Of a stretch of DNA of 64,000 bases, positions 25,742-34,071 are shown piece after piece. This DNA comes from SIG565 sp045594065 (lineage in GTDB: Bacteria > Bacillota > Clostridia > Oscillospirales > Acutalibacteraceae). Where the stretch lies: contig JAZNXU010000014.1 of NCBI GenBank assembly GCA_045594065.1, forward strand, positions 28,290-92,289, written 5' to 3'. The translations under genes and the position numbers were made by a program. The stretch's first letter is position 1. Each line of letters starts with the position of its first letter. The notes beneath the pieces were generated by a model. The model searched no databases. It was not told the origin of the DNA and was given only the letters and a program-made list of their open reading frames with translations.

Positions 25742-26576
25742 GTTAACTATTTTTTCGGCATATAATCAAACAAAAAAGCTGTTAAAGGCGGCAGAAATAG
25801 AGGACTATGGCAGCGAGGCGCGCTACATAATCCGCAATGTTACAGGTTATGATAACGCAAAAATTCTAACCAATTATTCCGACGAATTATCTCCCTTGCA
25901 GCAAACGGTGCTTAATAATATGGTCAACAGACGCTGTACGCGCTACCCACTTCAATACATATTAGGTGTGTGGCAGTTTTACGGGCTTGATTTTTTGGTT
26001 GGCGAGGGAGTTCTCATTCCCCGTAGCGATACCGAAGCCTTGGTTGATGTTGCTCTTGAACACTTAAAAGGTAAGGACACAGCACAGGTGCTCGATTTAT
26101 GCTCGGGTAGCGGCTGCATTGCGATTGCAATTGCTAAAAACAGCAACACTAGCGTAACGGCGGTTGAAAAATACGATGCTGCTTTTGAATATCTCGAAAA
26201 GAATATAAAAAAGCACGCAGTGAACTCGCAGGCGGTAAAGGCAGATGTTTTTGACTACACCCCAACCAATAAATTCGACCTCATTGTAAGCAACCCGCCC
26301 TATATAAGCGAAGACGAGCTCGCTTTGATGAATAAAGAAACCTCGTTCGAGCCAAAAAGCGCGCTCTTTGCCGAAGATGACGGACTTGTGTTTTACAAAA
26401 AAATTATCAAGGATTACAAGCAATTCCTTAAAAGCGGCGGAATGCTGGCGGTTGAGATAGGATTCCGCCAAGGCGACGAGGTCAAATCGCTTTTCGCTCA
26501 AAATGGCTACGAGAATATTTCTATCCGTGAGGATTACGGTGGCAACCAAAGGGTTGTTTTTGGGACAGTAAAATAA
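25734..26576 (+). CDS. prmC: Peptide chain release factor N5-glutamine methyltransferase PrmC
   Basis: 280 residues. The helical N-terminal domain is followed by PLQYILG, the SAM-binding motif DLCSGSGCIAIAIA (about 121-134) and the catalytic NPPY (187-190). PrmC methylates the Gln of the GGQ motif of release factors. Its ATG overlaps the YqhQ stop (ATGAATAA), and a strong ribosome-binding site is lacking, which points to translational coupling. Release factor genes are not in the window. Confidence 0.93.
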   Translation: MNKLTIFSAYNQTKKLLKAAEIEDYGSEARYIIRNVTGYDNAKILTNYSDELSPLQQTVLNNMVNRRCTRYPLQYILGVWQFYGLDFLVGEGVLIPRSDTEALVDVALEHLKGKDTAQVLDLCSGSGCIAIAIAKNSNTSVTAVEKYDAAFEYLEKNIKKHAVNSQAVKADVFDYTPTNKFDLIVSNPPYISEDELALMNKETSFEPKSALFAEDDGLVFYKKIIKDYKQFLKSGGMLAVEIGFRQGDEVKSLFAQNGYENISIREDYGGNQRVVFGTVK

Positions 26577-26616
26577 TTATACTTAAGATATAAACTAAGA
26601 AAAGGTAGGTATAATC

Positions 26617-27702
26617 ATGGCAAATCAGGAAAAACAAAAAGCATTGGATATGGCAATAAGTCAGCTTGAAAAACAGTTCGGTAAAGGCGCTGTTATGAAG
26701 CTTGGCGAAAATATGGGTATGGCAGTTGACCATATAAAAACGGGCTCGGTGTCGCTTGATTTAGCACTCGGTATAGGCGGCGTTCCAAAGGGCAGAATAG
26801 TTGAAATTTACGGACCTGAGTCTTCGGGTAAAACCACCGTTGCACTGCAGGTTATTGCCGAAAGCCAGAAAACGGGTGGCTGTGCCGCGTTTATCGATGT
26901 TGAGCACGCACTCGACCCTGTATATGCAAAAAATCTCGGCGTTGATATCGATGCGCTTTTAGTTTCTCAGCCCGACACAGGTGAGCAGGCTCTCGAAATT
27001 ACCGAGGCTTTAGTTCGCTCAGGCGCTATAGATGTTGTTGTTATCGACTCGGTAGCCGCTCTCGTACCCAAAGCGGAAATTGAGGGCGATATGGGTGACA
27101 GCCATGTAGGTCTGCATGCCCGCCTTATGTCACAGGGCCTTCGCAAGCTTGCGGGCGTAATTTCAAAATCCAACTGCGTTGCTATCTTTATTAACCAGCT
27201 GCGCGATAAGATTGGTGTTATTTACGGCTCAAGCGAAACCACCACAGGCGGTAGAGCGCTCAAGTTCTACTCCAGCGTACGAATTGACATTCGCCGAATT
27301 GAGGCAATTAAGCAGAACGGCGAAATTATAGGTAACCGCACACGAGCGAAAATCGTTAAGAATAAGGTAGCTCCGCCTTTCCGCGAAGCAGAATTTGATA
27401 TTATGTACGGCAAAGGTATATCTCACGAGGGTGAGCTTGTTGACTTAGGTCTTAAATTCGAAGTCTTGAAGCGCAGTGGCGCTTGGTTCTACTACGGCGA
27501 AACCCGTATCGGTCAGGGCAGAGATAATGTAAAACTGCTCTTTGCCGAAAATAAGGAGCTTGCCGCAGAAATCGAGGCAAAGATTACCGACGCCATGAAC
27601 GGCATAGTTGTCGAAGAAGAGATGGCAACACCCGAAGAGGCAGCACCCGCAGAAATCCGCCCGAGAAAGAAAATTAATATCGATATTGCCGTTGACGAAT
27701 AA
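26617..27702 (+). CDS. recA: Recombinase RecA
   Basis: 361 residues. Walker A GPESSGKTT lies at about 66-74. Walker B VVVIDSVAAL, loop L1 EGDMGDSHVG, INQLRDKIG, L2 ETTTGGRALKFY and an acidic C-terminal tail are all present. RecA forms the nucleoprotein filament for strand exchange and for LexA self-cleavage. The coding region is canonical and complete. No LexA/SOS box of the Bacillus type (GAACN4GTTC) was seen in the 40 bases upstream. recX follows through a TAATG overlap. Confidence 0.98.
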   Translation: MANQEKQKALDMAISQLEKQFGKGAVMKLGENMGMAVDHIKTGSVSLDLALGIGGVPKGRIVEIYGPESSGKTTVALQVIAESQKTGGCAAFIDVEHALDPVYAKNLGVDIDALLVSQPDTGEQALEITEALVRSGAIDVVVIDSVAALVPKAEIEGDMGDSHVGLHARLMSQGLRKLAGVISKSNCVAIFINQLRDKIGVIYGSSETTTGGRALKFYSSVRIDIRRIEAIKQNGEIIGNRTRAKIVKNKVAPPFREAEFDIMYGKGISHEGELVDLGLKFEVLKRSGAWFYYGETRIGQGRDNVKLLFAENKELAAEIEAKITDAMNGIVVEEEMATPEEAAPAEIRPRKKINIDIAVDE

Positions 27703-28337
27703 TGGAAATCACGGCAATAAGTAAGCGGCGCGGTCATCTTTATGAAATAGAGTTGCTCGGTGCAGACCCTGTCACCTTAGATATAAAGACCGTTACCGAT
27801 AACGGTCTTTATGTAGGTCAGGAAATAAGCGAACAAAGACTTTCCCAGCTTCAAAGGGAATCGGATTACACCCGCGCTATGTCGCGGGCAGTCTGGTATA
27901 TAGAGCGTGGAGATTTAAGTGAAAAAGCACTCTGCGATAAGCTGAATAAGGCAGGCTTTACCTTGGCGGCAATTAAAAAAACAGCTGAAAGACTCATTGA
28001 GCTAGAGCTTATAAACGATGCGGCTCTTGCCGAGCGTATGGCAACAAGACTGCTTGAAAGCAATATATCATTAAGGCAGGCGCTTTTAAAAATGACCGCC
28101 AAGGGAATTCCGCGCGATATAGCAAAGCAGGCCCTTGAGGGTGTGGAGTGTGATGCCGAAAGTCAGATTCGCGCCATTATTGAAAAGAAGTATAAAAACA
28201 AATTATCCGACCGCGACAACACTAAAAAGGTGTTTGCCGCACTCCAGCGGCTCGGTTTCGGATATTCCGATATTCGCTCTGTTTTAAAGCAGTATAGCGA
28301 AGAACTTGAGTATAGCGAGGAACAATATGGGTTATAA
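27702..28337 (+). CDS. recX: Regulatory protein RecX
   Basis: 211 residues. The family fold of three-helix repeats is recognisable, with YTRAMSRAVWYIERGDLSEKAL after a small N-terminal strand domain and a terminal RLGFGYSDIRSVL. RecX binds RecA filaments and limits their activity. It is coupled to recA by TAATG. A perfect 13-bp hairpin lies about 80 bases into its coding sequence (27783-27812) and may lower recX expression relative to recA. Its end overlaps rimO by 11 bases. Confidence 0.93.
   Translation: MEITAISKRRGHLYEIELLGADPVTLDIKTVTDNGLYVGQEISEQRLSQLQRESDYTRAMSRAVWYIERGDLSEKALCDKLNKAGFTLAAIKKTAERLIELELINDAALAERMATRLLESNISLRQALLKMTAKGIPRDIAKQALEGVECDAESQIRAIIEKKYKNKLSDRDNTKKVFAALQRLGFGYSDIRSVLKQYSEELEYSEEQYGL
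27783..27812 (+). promoter_or_regulatory. Perfect 13-bp hairpin inside the recX 5' coding region (attenuator candidate)
   Basis: ATAAAGACCGTTA-CCGA-TAACGGTCTTTAT. The 3' arm ends in TCTTTAT but no long U-run follows. It encodes part of the N-terminal strand domain of RecX, so the palindrome is kept alongside a coding constraint. Confidence 0.5.
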
Positions 28338-29655
28338 GGTTAGTATGGTGTCTTTAGGTTGCCCTAAAAATCAGGTAGATGCCGAACAGATGCTGTATAC
28401 ATTAAAGAATGCAGGCTTTACCATTGGCGTGCCTGAGGCTGAAGCCGATGCCATTGTTATTAACACCTGTGGTTTTATTGAAGATGCAAAACGCGAAGCA
28501 ATCGAGAATATTTTAGAGGCAGCACAGTATAAGTCTGACGGTAAATGCAAGGCGGTTATCGTTACAGGCTGCCTTGCCGAACGATACAAAAACGATGTTA
28601 CCGAGGAGATTCCCGAAGTTGATGTTTGCGTTGGAATAGGCTCGAATAAAGATATTGCAAAAATTGTAAGACGGGCAATTGAGGGCAAAAAGGCAAATTT
28701 CTTTGGTGAAAAGTGCGATTTAGATCTAAATTCACCCCGAATTTTAGGCGGTTACCCATTTACCGCGTATATTAAGGTAGCCGACGGTTGTGATAACCGT
28801 TGTACATACTGCGCAATACCCGAAATTCGCGGCAAAATGCGTTCGCGTAAAATGGAGGATATTCTAAAAGAGGCGAAAAGTCTTGCAAACCGCGGCGTTC
28901 GCGAGCTTATAGTTGTCGCTCAAGACACCACCGCCTACGGCACCGATATTTACGGTGAGCCAAAACTCGCCGAGCTATTGCGTGAGCTTTGCAAAATAGA
29001 AAAGCTGCATTGGATAAGAACGCTTTACACCTACCCCGATAAAATCACCGATGAGCTTATTGAAACCCTAAAAACCGAGGAGAAATTAGTTAAATATCTC
29101 GACATTCCTCTACAGCATATTAACGATAACATTCTTAAAAGAATGAATCGCAGGGGCAGGCGTGCCGATATCGAGGCGGTTATATCAAAACTTCGCCGTG
29201 AAATTCCCGAAATCACGCTCAGAACAACCTTTATAACCGGTTTTCCCGGGGAAACTGACGAAGAGTTTTGCGAGCTTCACGAGTTTATTAAGAATACCCG
29301 CTTTGACAGACTTGGTTGTTTTGCCTACAGTGCAGAAGAAAACACCCCCGCGGCGGAATTTGACAATCAGATTGATGAGCAAACGAAAATTGACCGCGCC
29401 GACGCTATTATGAACGATCAAATGACGGTTGCTGCCGAGAAAAACCAAGAGAAAATAGGCTCGGTGCAAGAGGTTTTAATAGAGGGTTGGGATGACTACA
29501 TTAAGTGCTACTTTGGTAGAACAGCATTTGATGCCCCCGAAATTGACGGCAAAATTTTCTTCACCTCTACCGAACCGCTTAAAATAGGTGATTTTGTGAA
29601 AGTACAAGTTACCGACTCTATTGAATACGACCTTTTAGGAGAGGCCATTTTATGA
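28327..29655 (+). CDS. rimO: Ribosomal protein S12 methylthiotransferase RimO
   Basis: 442 residues from the ATG at 28327, with GCGAGGAAC upstream. The N-terminal UPF0004 domain has cluster ligands C12 (SLGCPKNQVDAE), C48 and C82. The radical SAM motif GCDNRCTYC has C155, C159 and C162, followed by AIPEIRGKMRSR, and a C-terminal TRAM domain is present. The CPKNxVDxE and CDNRCTYCAIP variants are those of RimO rather than MiaB. It methylthiolates the universally conserved Asp of ribosomal protein S12. The pgsA start overlaps its stop by 4 bases. Confidence 0.95.
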   Translation: MGYKVSMVSLGCPKNQVDAEQMLYTLKNAGFTIGVPEAEADAIVINTCGFIEDAKREAIENILEAAQYKSDGKCKAVIVTGCLAERYKNDVTEEIPEVDVCVGIGSNKDIAKIVRRAIEGKKANFFGEKCDLDLNSPRILGGYPFTAYIKVADGCDNRCTYCAIPEIRGKMRSRKMEDILKEAKSLANRGVRELIVVAQDTTAYGTDIYGEPKLAELLRELCKIEKLHWIRTLYTYPDKITDELIETLKTEEKLVKYLDIPLQHINDNILKRMNRRGRRADIEAVISKLRREIPEITLRTTFITGFPGETDEEFCELHEFIKNTRFDRLGCFAYSAEENTPAAEFDNQIDEQTKIDRADAIMNDQMTVAAEKNQEKIGSVQEVLIEGWDDYIKCYFGRTAFDAPEIDGKIFFTSTEPLKIGDFVKVQVTDSIEYDLLGEAIL

Positions 29656-30236
29656 AAAATATGAATTTACCGAACAAACTCACAATTGCACGAATTATTG
29701 CAACACCTATATTTATGCTTTGCCTTTTATGGGAATTCCCGTTCCACTATTTTGTGGCAATGCTCATTTTTATCGCAGCTTCACTTACAGATATGTTCGA
29801 CGGGAAGTATGCTAGAAAACATAATATGGTTACCGATTTTGGCAAATTTTTAGACCCGCTCGCCGATAAAATGCTCACAACCGCCGCTTTTATAGGCTTT
29901 CTCGCAAAGGGAATAGGCGCTAGTATTGTTTGGATACTCTTTATTGTACTGTTCCGCGAGTTTATGGTGTCGTCGATAAGATTAATTGCCGTATCTTCGG
30001 GTGGAAAGGTTATTGCCGCAAATATGTGGGGTAAATTGAAAACCGTAGCACAAATGACCGCTATTATATATGCGCTTTTTGCTGAGGGTGTTATTTCGTT
30101 ATTTGAAATACCGCTGCTCACTTCAATTATGCATATTTTTACAGACCTATTCCTTTGGATTTCAGCTGTACTTTGCGTGATTTCTGGCGTGATTTATTTA
30201 AAGGATAATATTTCTTTTATCGACCCTAAAAAATAA
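29652..30236 (+). CDS. pgsA: CDP-diacylglycerol--glycerol-3-phosphate 3-phosphatidyltransferase
   Basis: 194 residues with about five membrane helices. The CDP-alcohol phosphotransferase motif Dx2DGx2AR...Gx3Dx3D is complete: D47, D50, G51, A54, R55, G64, D68, D72. The early LPNKLTIARI stretch is typical of PgsA. It makes phosphatidylglycerophosphate, the precursor of PG and cardiolipin and hence of lipoteichoic acid. It ends the dense block that began with recA; the cysteine T-box leader starts directly behind its stop. Confidence 0.95.
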   Translation: MKNMNLPNKLTIARIIATPIFMLCLLWEFPFHYFVAMLIFIAASLTDMFDGKYARKHNMVTDFGKFLDPLADKMLTTAAFIGFLAKGIGASIVWILFIVLFREFMVSSIRLIAVSSGGKVIAANMWGKLKTVAQMTAIIYALFAEGVISLFEIPLLTSIMHIFTDLFLWISAVLCVISGVIYLKDNISFIDPKK

Positions 30237-30240
30237 ATTG

Positions 30241-30268
30241 TAGACAAATCGGTAAAAATAAATATAAT
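30241..30268 (+). promoter_or_regulatory. Sigma-A promoter of cysE-cysS
   Basis: TAGACA, 16 bases, TATAAT, immediately after pgsA and upstream of the T-box leader. Confidence 0.65.
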
Positions 30269-30274
30269 ATATAG

Positions 30275-30510
30275 TATAGATTAAATGTGTTTATCGGGAG
30301 GAGTAGCAAAAACACCCGCTTTCAGAGAGTAGGCAGCTTAGGCTGAAACTGCCTATAAGCTAGGCTTTTGCGAAATGCACCCGCCAGCACACAGGGGGAA
30401 TAAAGTATCTCTGTGCGTACGGCCGCGTTAAGGCCCTAGAGTTCTAAAGTGGAGTGGAACCGCGATTATTCGCCTCCGTAGCGTTTTTGCTATGGAGGTT
30501 TTATTTTTTC
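30275..30510 (+). ncRNA. T-box leader, cysteine-specific (specifier UGC)
   Basis: The leader contains a Stem I with the AGAGAGTAGGCAGC-type segment, a specifier region GCGAAATGCACCCGCC giving codon UGC at 30376-30378, and the T-box core GTGGAACCGCG (30454-30464). A terminator follows: CCTCCGTAGC-GTTTTT-GCTATGGAGG and a T-run (30473-30509). Uncharged tRNA-Cys would stabilise the antiterminator and switch on cysE and cysS. UGC as specifier fits both genes. Confidence 0.92.
30473..30510 (+). terminator. T-box-controlled terminator
   Basis: A 10-bp stem CCTCCGTAGC/GCTATGGAGG with one G-U pair, followed by TTTTATTTTTT. The T-box core just upstream competes with its 5' arm. Confidence 0.92.
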
Positions 30511-30522
30511 GAGGTGATTTAT

Positions 30523-31164
30523 TTGTTCGATAGAATTAAAGAGGATATTGCCGCCGTAAAGGAACGTGACCCAGCTGCAAAAAACAGTTTGGAAATTTTC
30601 TTTTTATACCCCGGCGTTAAAGCGATAAGAATGTATCGTCGCGCGCATTTTTTCTACAAACACGGTATGTTTTTTATAGCGCGCTATATCTCGCAACACG
30701 CCGCCCGTGTTACGGGAATTGAAATTCACCCCGGTGCCACAATCGGCAGGCGTCTAGTTATTGACCACGGCCACGGTGTGGTTATTGGCGAAACAGCCGA
30801 AATAGGCGATGATGTACTCATATACCAAGGTGTAACACTCGGAGGCACGGGTAAGGACACAGGTAAACGTCACCCGACAATTGGTAACAATGTTATGATA
30901 AGCTCGGGCGCTAAGGTCTTAGGTCCGTTTAAGGTTGGCGATAATTCCCGCATTGCGGCAGGCGCAGTAGTGCTTGAAGAAGTTCCTGAAAACAGCACCG
31001 TTGTAGGTGTTCCCGCGCGCGTTGTTAAAATCGGCGGAGTAAAGGTTAAGCCCCTTGACCAAATTCATATTCCCGACCCTGTAGCACAGGAAATTTGCCG
31101 ACTGGAAGTAAAAATAAACGAGCTTGAAAAGCGATTAGAGGAGAAAGAAAATGAAAATATTTAA
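30523..31164 (+). CDS. cysE: Serine O-acetyltransferase
   Basis: 213 residues from TTG at 30523, with GAGGTGATTTA upstream; this start is inferred because the in-frame ATG at 30454 lies inside the T-box. The left-handed beta-helix is clear: GIEIHPGATIGRRLVIDHG, VVIGETAEIGDDVLIYQGVTLGGTG split by loops, and HPTIGNNVMISSGAKVLGP. It acetylates serine with acetyl-CoA for cysteine synthesis. Regulation by the Cys T-box is direct. It overlaps cysS by 14 bases, so the supply and the charging of cysteine are on one message. Confidence 0.95.
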   Translation: MFDRIKEDIAAVKERDPAAKNSLEIFFLYPGVKAIRMYRRAHFFYKHGMFFIARYISQHAARVTGIEIHPGATIGRRLVIDHGHGVVIGETAEIGDDVLIYQGVTLGGTGKDTGKRHPTIGNNVMISSGAKVLGPFKVGDNSRIAAGAVVLEEVPENSTVVGVPARVVKIGGVKVKPLDQIHIPDPVAQEICRLEVKINELEKRLEEKENENI

Positions 31165-32530
31165 CACCTTAACAAGAAACAAAGATGAATTTATTCCGAT
31201 TAAAGAGGGCGAAGCTAAAATTTACGCTTGCGGACCCACCGTTTATAACTACATTCACATTGGAAACGCCCGCCCGCTGTGCGTTTTCGATGTACTGCGT
31301 CGCTTTTTAGAATGGCAGGGTTACAAGGTGACCTTTGTGCAAAACTTTACCGATATTGATGATAAGCTGATAAAGAAAGCTAACGAGGAGGGCACAACCG
31401 TACCCGAAGTAGCAGAACGCTACATTAAAGAATTCTGGGTTGACGCTAAGGGAATGAATATTCGCGAGGCTACCGTTCACCCAAGAGCCACCGAAAACAT
31501 ACCCGAAATTATTGGAATTATAGAAGAGCTTGTTCAAAAAGACTTTGCCTATCAGTCGGGCGGAGATGTTTACTTCCGCGCTAAGAAATTTGATGAATAC
31601 GGAAAGTTATCCCATCAGCCGCTTGAGGATTTAGAGGCAGGCGCCAGAATTGCCACGGGCGAAATCAAGGAAGACCCCATGGACTTCTGCCTTTGGAAAG
31701 GCGCTAAAGAGGGCGAGCCTTTTTGGGAGTCACCCTTTGGTAAAGGCAGACCCGGCTGGCATATTGAGTGCTCGGCTATGTCGACAAAGTATTTAGGCAA
31801 GACTATCGACATTCACTGTGGCGGTCTTGACCTTATTTTCCCGCACCACGAAAACGAAATTGCGCAGAGCGAGTGCGCAAACGGCTGTGAGCTGGCTCAC
31901 TATTGGATGCACAATGGCTTTATTAATGTTGATAACCGCAAAATGTCAAAATCGCTCGGCAATTTCTTTACCGTTCGCGATGTTGCCGAAAAATACGGTT
32001 ATGAGCCAATTCGTTATTTAATGATTTCTTCACATTACAGAAGTCCAATTAACTATTCGCTTGATATTATTACTCAGGCGGGTAATGCGCTTGAGCGCCT
32101 TTATACCTGTCGCGACCGCCTCGATTTTGCTATAGAGCACGCCGAGGACGGCGGCGAACCACCCGAAGTATTGAAATTACGCCGCGAAAGATTTGCACAG
32201 GCGTTAAACGATGACCTCAACACCGCCGATGCTTTAGCGGAGGTGTTTAACCTTGCACGCGATATAAACCTGCTTATCGACGGCGGCGCTAAAAAAGGCG
32301 AGCTTTCGGCTGCCGGCGAGCTTTTTGATGAGCTGTGCGATGTTTTGGGCATTCTCTATAACCGCAAAAAAGAAAGCCTTGACAGCGAAATTGAGGATTT
32401 AATTGCTCAGCGTACCGAGGCGCGCAAAAACCGCGATTTTGCTACCGCCGATGCTATCCGCGATAAATTAAAGGAAATGGGAATTGTGTTAGAGGACACC
32501 CCACAGGGCGTAAAATGGAGCAGAGCATAA
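31151..32530 (+). CDS. cysS: Cysteinyl-tRNA synthetase
   Basis: 459 residues. CGPTVYNYIHIGNARP holds the zinc-binding Cys and the HIGH-type motif; DLIFPHHENEIAQSE supplies further zinc ligands; KMSKS is present as NRKMSKSLGN. The C-terminal helical domain ends with RDFATADAIRDKLKEMGI, typical of CysS. It charges tRNA-Cys. A Shine-Dalgarno (GATTAGAGGAGAAAG) lies within the end of cysE. The gene overlaps the following methyltransferase by 16 bases. Confidence 0.97.
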   Translation: MKIFNTLTRNKDEFIPIKEGEAKIYACGPTVYNYIHIGNARPLCVFDVLRRFLEWQGYKVTFVQNFTDIDDKLIKKANEEGTTVPEVAERYIKEFWVDAKGMNIREATVHPRATENIPEIIGIIEELVQKDFAYQSGGDVYFRAKKFDEYGKLSHQPLEDLEAGARIATGEIKEDPMDFCLWKGAKEGEPFWESPFGKGRPGWHIECSAMSTKYLGKTIDIHCGGLDLIFPHHENEIAQSECANGCELAHYWMHNGFINVDNRKMSKSLGNFFTVRDVAEKYGYEPIRYLMISSHYRSPINYSLDIITQAGNALERLYTCRDRLDFAIEHAEDGGEPPEVLKLRRERFAQALNDDLNTADALAEVFNLARDINLLIDGGAKKGELSAAGELFDELCDVLGILYNRKKESLDSEIEDLIAQRTEARKNRDFATADAIRDKLKEMGIVLEDTPQGVKWSRA

Positions 32531-33246
32531 AAAAAGAGCCTTTAGGAAAAGGCTTTTACATAAATGTATCAAAAAATCACACCTTTGGTACCGATGCAAT
32601 TGTACTTTCTAACTTTGCGGCAGCCCGAAAGACGGATAAAATGCTCGACCTCGGCACAGGCTGTGGAATTATCCCGCTTTTAATGCTCAGAGACGGTAAT
32701 TTGTTTTCTGCCACAGGTGTTGAAATAAGCGAAGAGGCGTGTTTCCTTGCCGAGCAAACAAAAAACGATTTAAAGCTTGATAAATTCACCGTAATTAACA
32801 GTGATTTGAACGATTTAAAGGGTAAAACCGATTTTGGATGTTATACCCTTGTCACCTGCAATCCGCCCTACAAAGCGCCCGATGCGGGACTTAAAAATCC
32901 GAACGAGCGCCTACGCGTTGCACGGCACGAGGTTGCTTGTACATTAGAGGATATTGTATCTGTATCCTCCCGCCTATTGCAGACCTCGGGCAGATTTTGT
33001 ATTTGCCAGCGCCCTGAGCGTATGGCAGAATTAATCGACCTTTTAAGACAGTACAAATTGGAGCCTAAAAGACTTCGCCTTGTAGCGCAAGATGTTGGTC
33101 GCGAGCCATGGCTTATTATGCTTGAAGCCAAAAAGTGCGCCAAAACAGGGCTTAGAATTGAGCCGATGCTTTATATTGAGCGTGACGGCTGTCTTAGCGA
33201 TGAAATGATAAAAATTTACGGAACTTACAAGGAGGCTTACCTTTAA
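32515..33246 (+). CDS. TrmN6/YfiC-like N6-adenine tRNA methyltransferase
   Basis: 243 residues. The short Rossmann methyltransferase has DLGTGCGIIPLLML (about 45-58) and the catalytic NPPY (116-119) of N6-adenine methylases. The overall pattern (GKGFYINVSKNHTFGTDAIVL split at the start; CQRPERMAELI later) is that of the tRNA1(Val) A37 methyltransferase family. The target nucleotide is inferred from the family. It starts inside the end of cysS and is followed with no spacer by rsmI, a pairing often seen in Firmicutes (yabB-yabC order). Confidence 0.88.
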   Translation: MEQSIKKEPLGKGFYINVSKNHTFGTDAIVLSNFAAARKTDKMLDLGTGCGIIPLLMLRDGNLFSATGVEISEEACFLAEQTKNDLKLDKFTVINSDLNDLKGKTDFGCYTLVTCNPPYKAPDAGLKNPNERLRVARHEVACTLEDIVSVSSRLLQTSGRFCICQRPERMAELIDLLRQYKLEPKRLRLVAQDVGREPWLIMLEAKKCAKTGLRIEPMLYIERDGCLSDEMIKIYGTYKEAYL

Positions 33247-34071
33247 ATGAGCGCAAAACTCTATATTGTAGGCACCCCCATAGGCAATTTAGGAGATATT
33301 TCTCCCCGAGCACTCGACACTTTGGCAGCTGTAGATTTTATTGCTGCTGAGGACACCCGCGTTACATCTAAGTTGCTTAATCATTTTGCGATAAAAAAGC
33401 CGCTGATTTCCTATTTTGAGCATAACAAACGCGAAAAGGGCGAAATTATAATTGACCGCATTTTATCGGGAGAATCCTGCGCGCTTGTAACCGATGCCGG
33501 TATGCCTGCAATTTCCGACCCAGGTGAAGATTTGGTGGCTTTAGCCCACGAAAGGGGTGTTACCGTAGAATCGGTACCCGGCCCCACCGCCGTTACAACG
33601 GCGTTAGCGCTATCAGGTATGCCCAGCGGAAGATTTTGTTTTGAGGGCTTTTTATCGGTTAATAAAATAAGCCGAAAAGAACACCTTGAATCACTTATAA
33701 ACGAAAAGCGGACGATGATTTTTTACGAAGCTCCGCACAAGCTCAAAAACACTATTTGCGATATGTTCGAAATTTTCGGTGACCGTGAAGTTGCCGTTAT
33801 AAAAGAGCTTACAAAAATTCACGAAACCGTGCTTAAAACAACCCTTTCAGCGGCATTGTCACATTTTGAGGATAACCCGCCTAAGGGCGAATATGTTTTA
33901 ATTATTTCGGGCAAAAAAGAGGATGAAAAAACAGAATTTACCCTTGCCGCCGCCGAAAAAATCGCCCGAGATTTGATAAAAAACGGCCAATCCACTTCAG
34001 ATGCCGCAAAGCAGGCGGCAAAGCTTACGGGAATAAAAAAAAGTGATATTTACAAGGCTATTTTAGGTTAA
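33247..34071 (+). CDS. rsmI: 16S rRNA (cytidine1402-2'-O)-methyltransferase RsmI
   Basis: 274 residues. The tetrapyrrole-methylase fold begins YIVGTPIGNLGD, followed by AAEDTRVTSKLLNHF, YFEHNKR, VTDAGMPAISDPGE and VPGPTAVTTALALSG, all in the expected order. It 2'-O-methylates C1402 of 16S rRNA in the decoding centre. The C-terminal helical region (TSDAAKQAAKLTGIKKSDIYK) is normal. It converges on spoIID with the two stop codons overlapping in TTAA, so there is no space for a terminator between them. Confidence 0.96.
   Translation: MSAKLYIVGTPIGNLGDISPRALDTLAAVDFIAAEDTRVTSKLLNHFAIKKPLISYFEHNKREKGEIIIDRILSGESCALVTDAGMPAISDPGEDLVALAHERGVTVESVPGPTAVTTALALSGMPSGRFCFEGFLSVNKISRKEHLESLINEKRTMIFYEAPHKLKNTICDMFEIFGDREVAVIKELTKIHETVLKTTLSAALSHFEDNPPKGEYVLIISGKKEDEKTEFTLAAAEKIARDLIKNGQSTSDAAKQAAKLTGIKKSDIYKAILG

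Noticed and set aside
26577..26616. SOS box upstream of recA
   Set aside because: No GAAC-N4-GTTC-type site was found in the short gap between prmC and recA; recA may be read from further upstream.
29240..29256. Noc-binding site (TTTCCCGGGGAAA-like) in rimO
   Set aside because: It encodes a conserved GFPGE stretch of the protein and differs from the Noc consensus; most likely coincidence.
30454..30522. Upstream ATG extension of cysE
   Set aside because: It lies within the T-box core and terminator; the TTG at 30523 has a good ribosome-binding site and the family's normal N-terminus.
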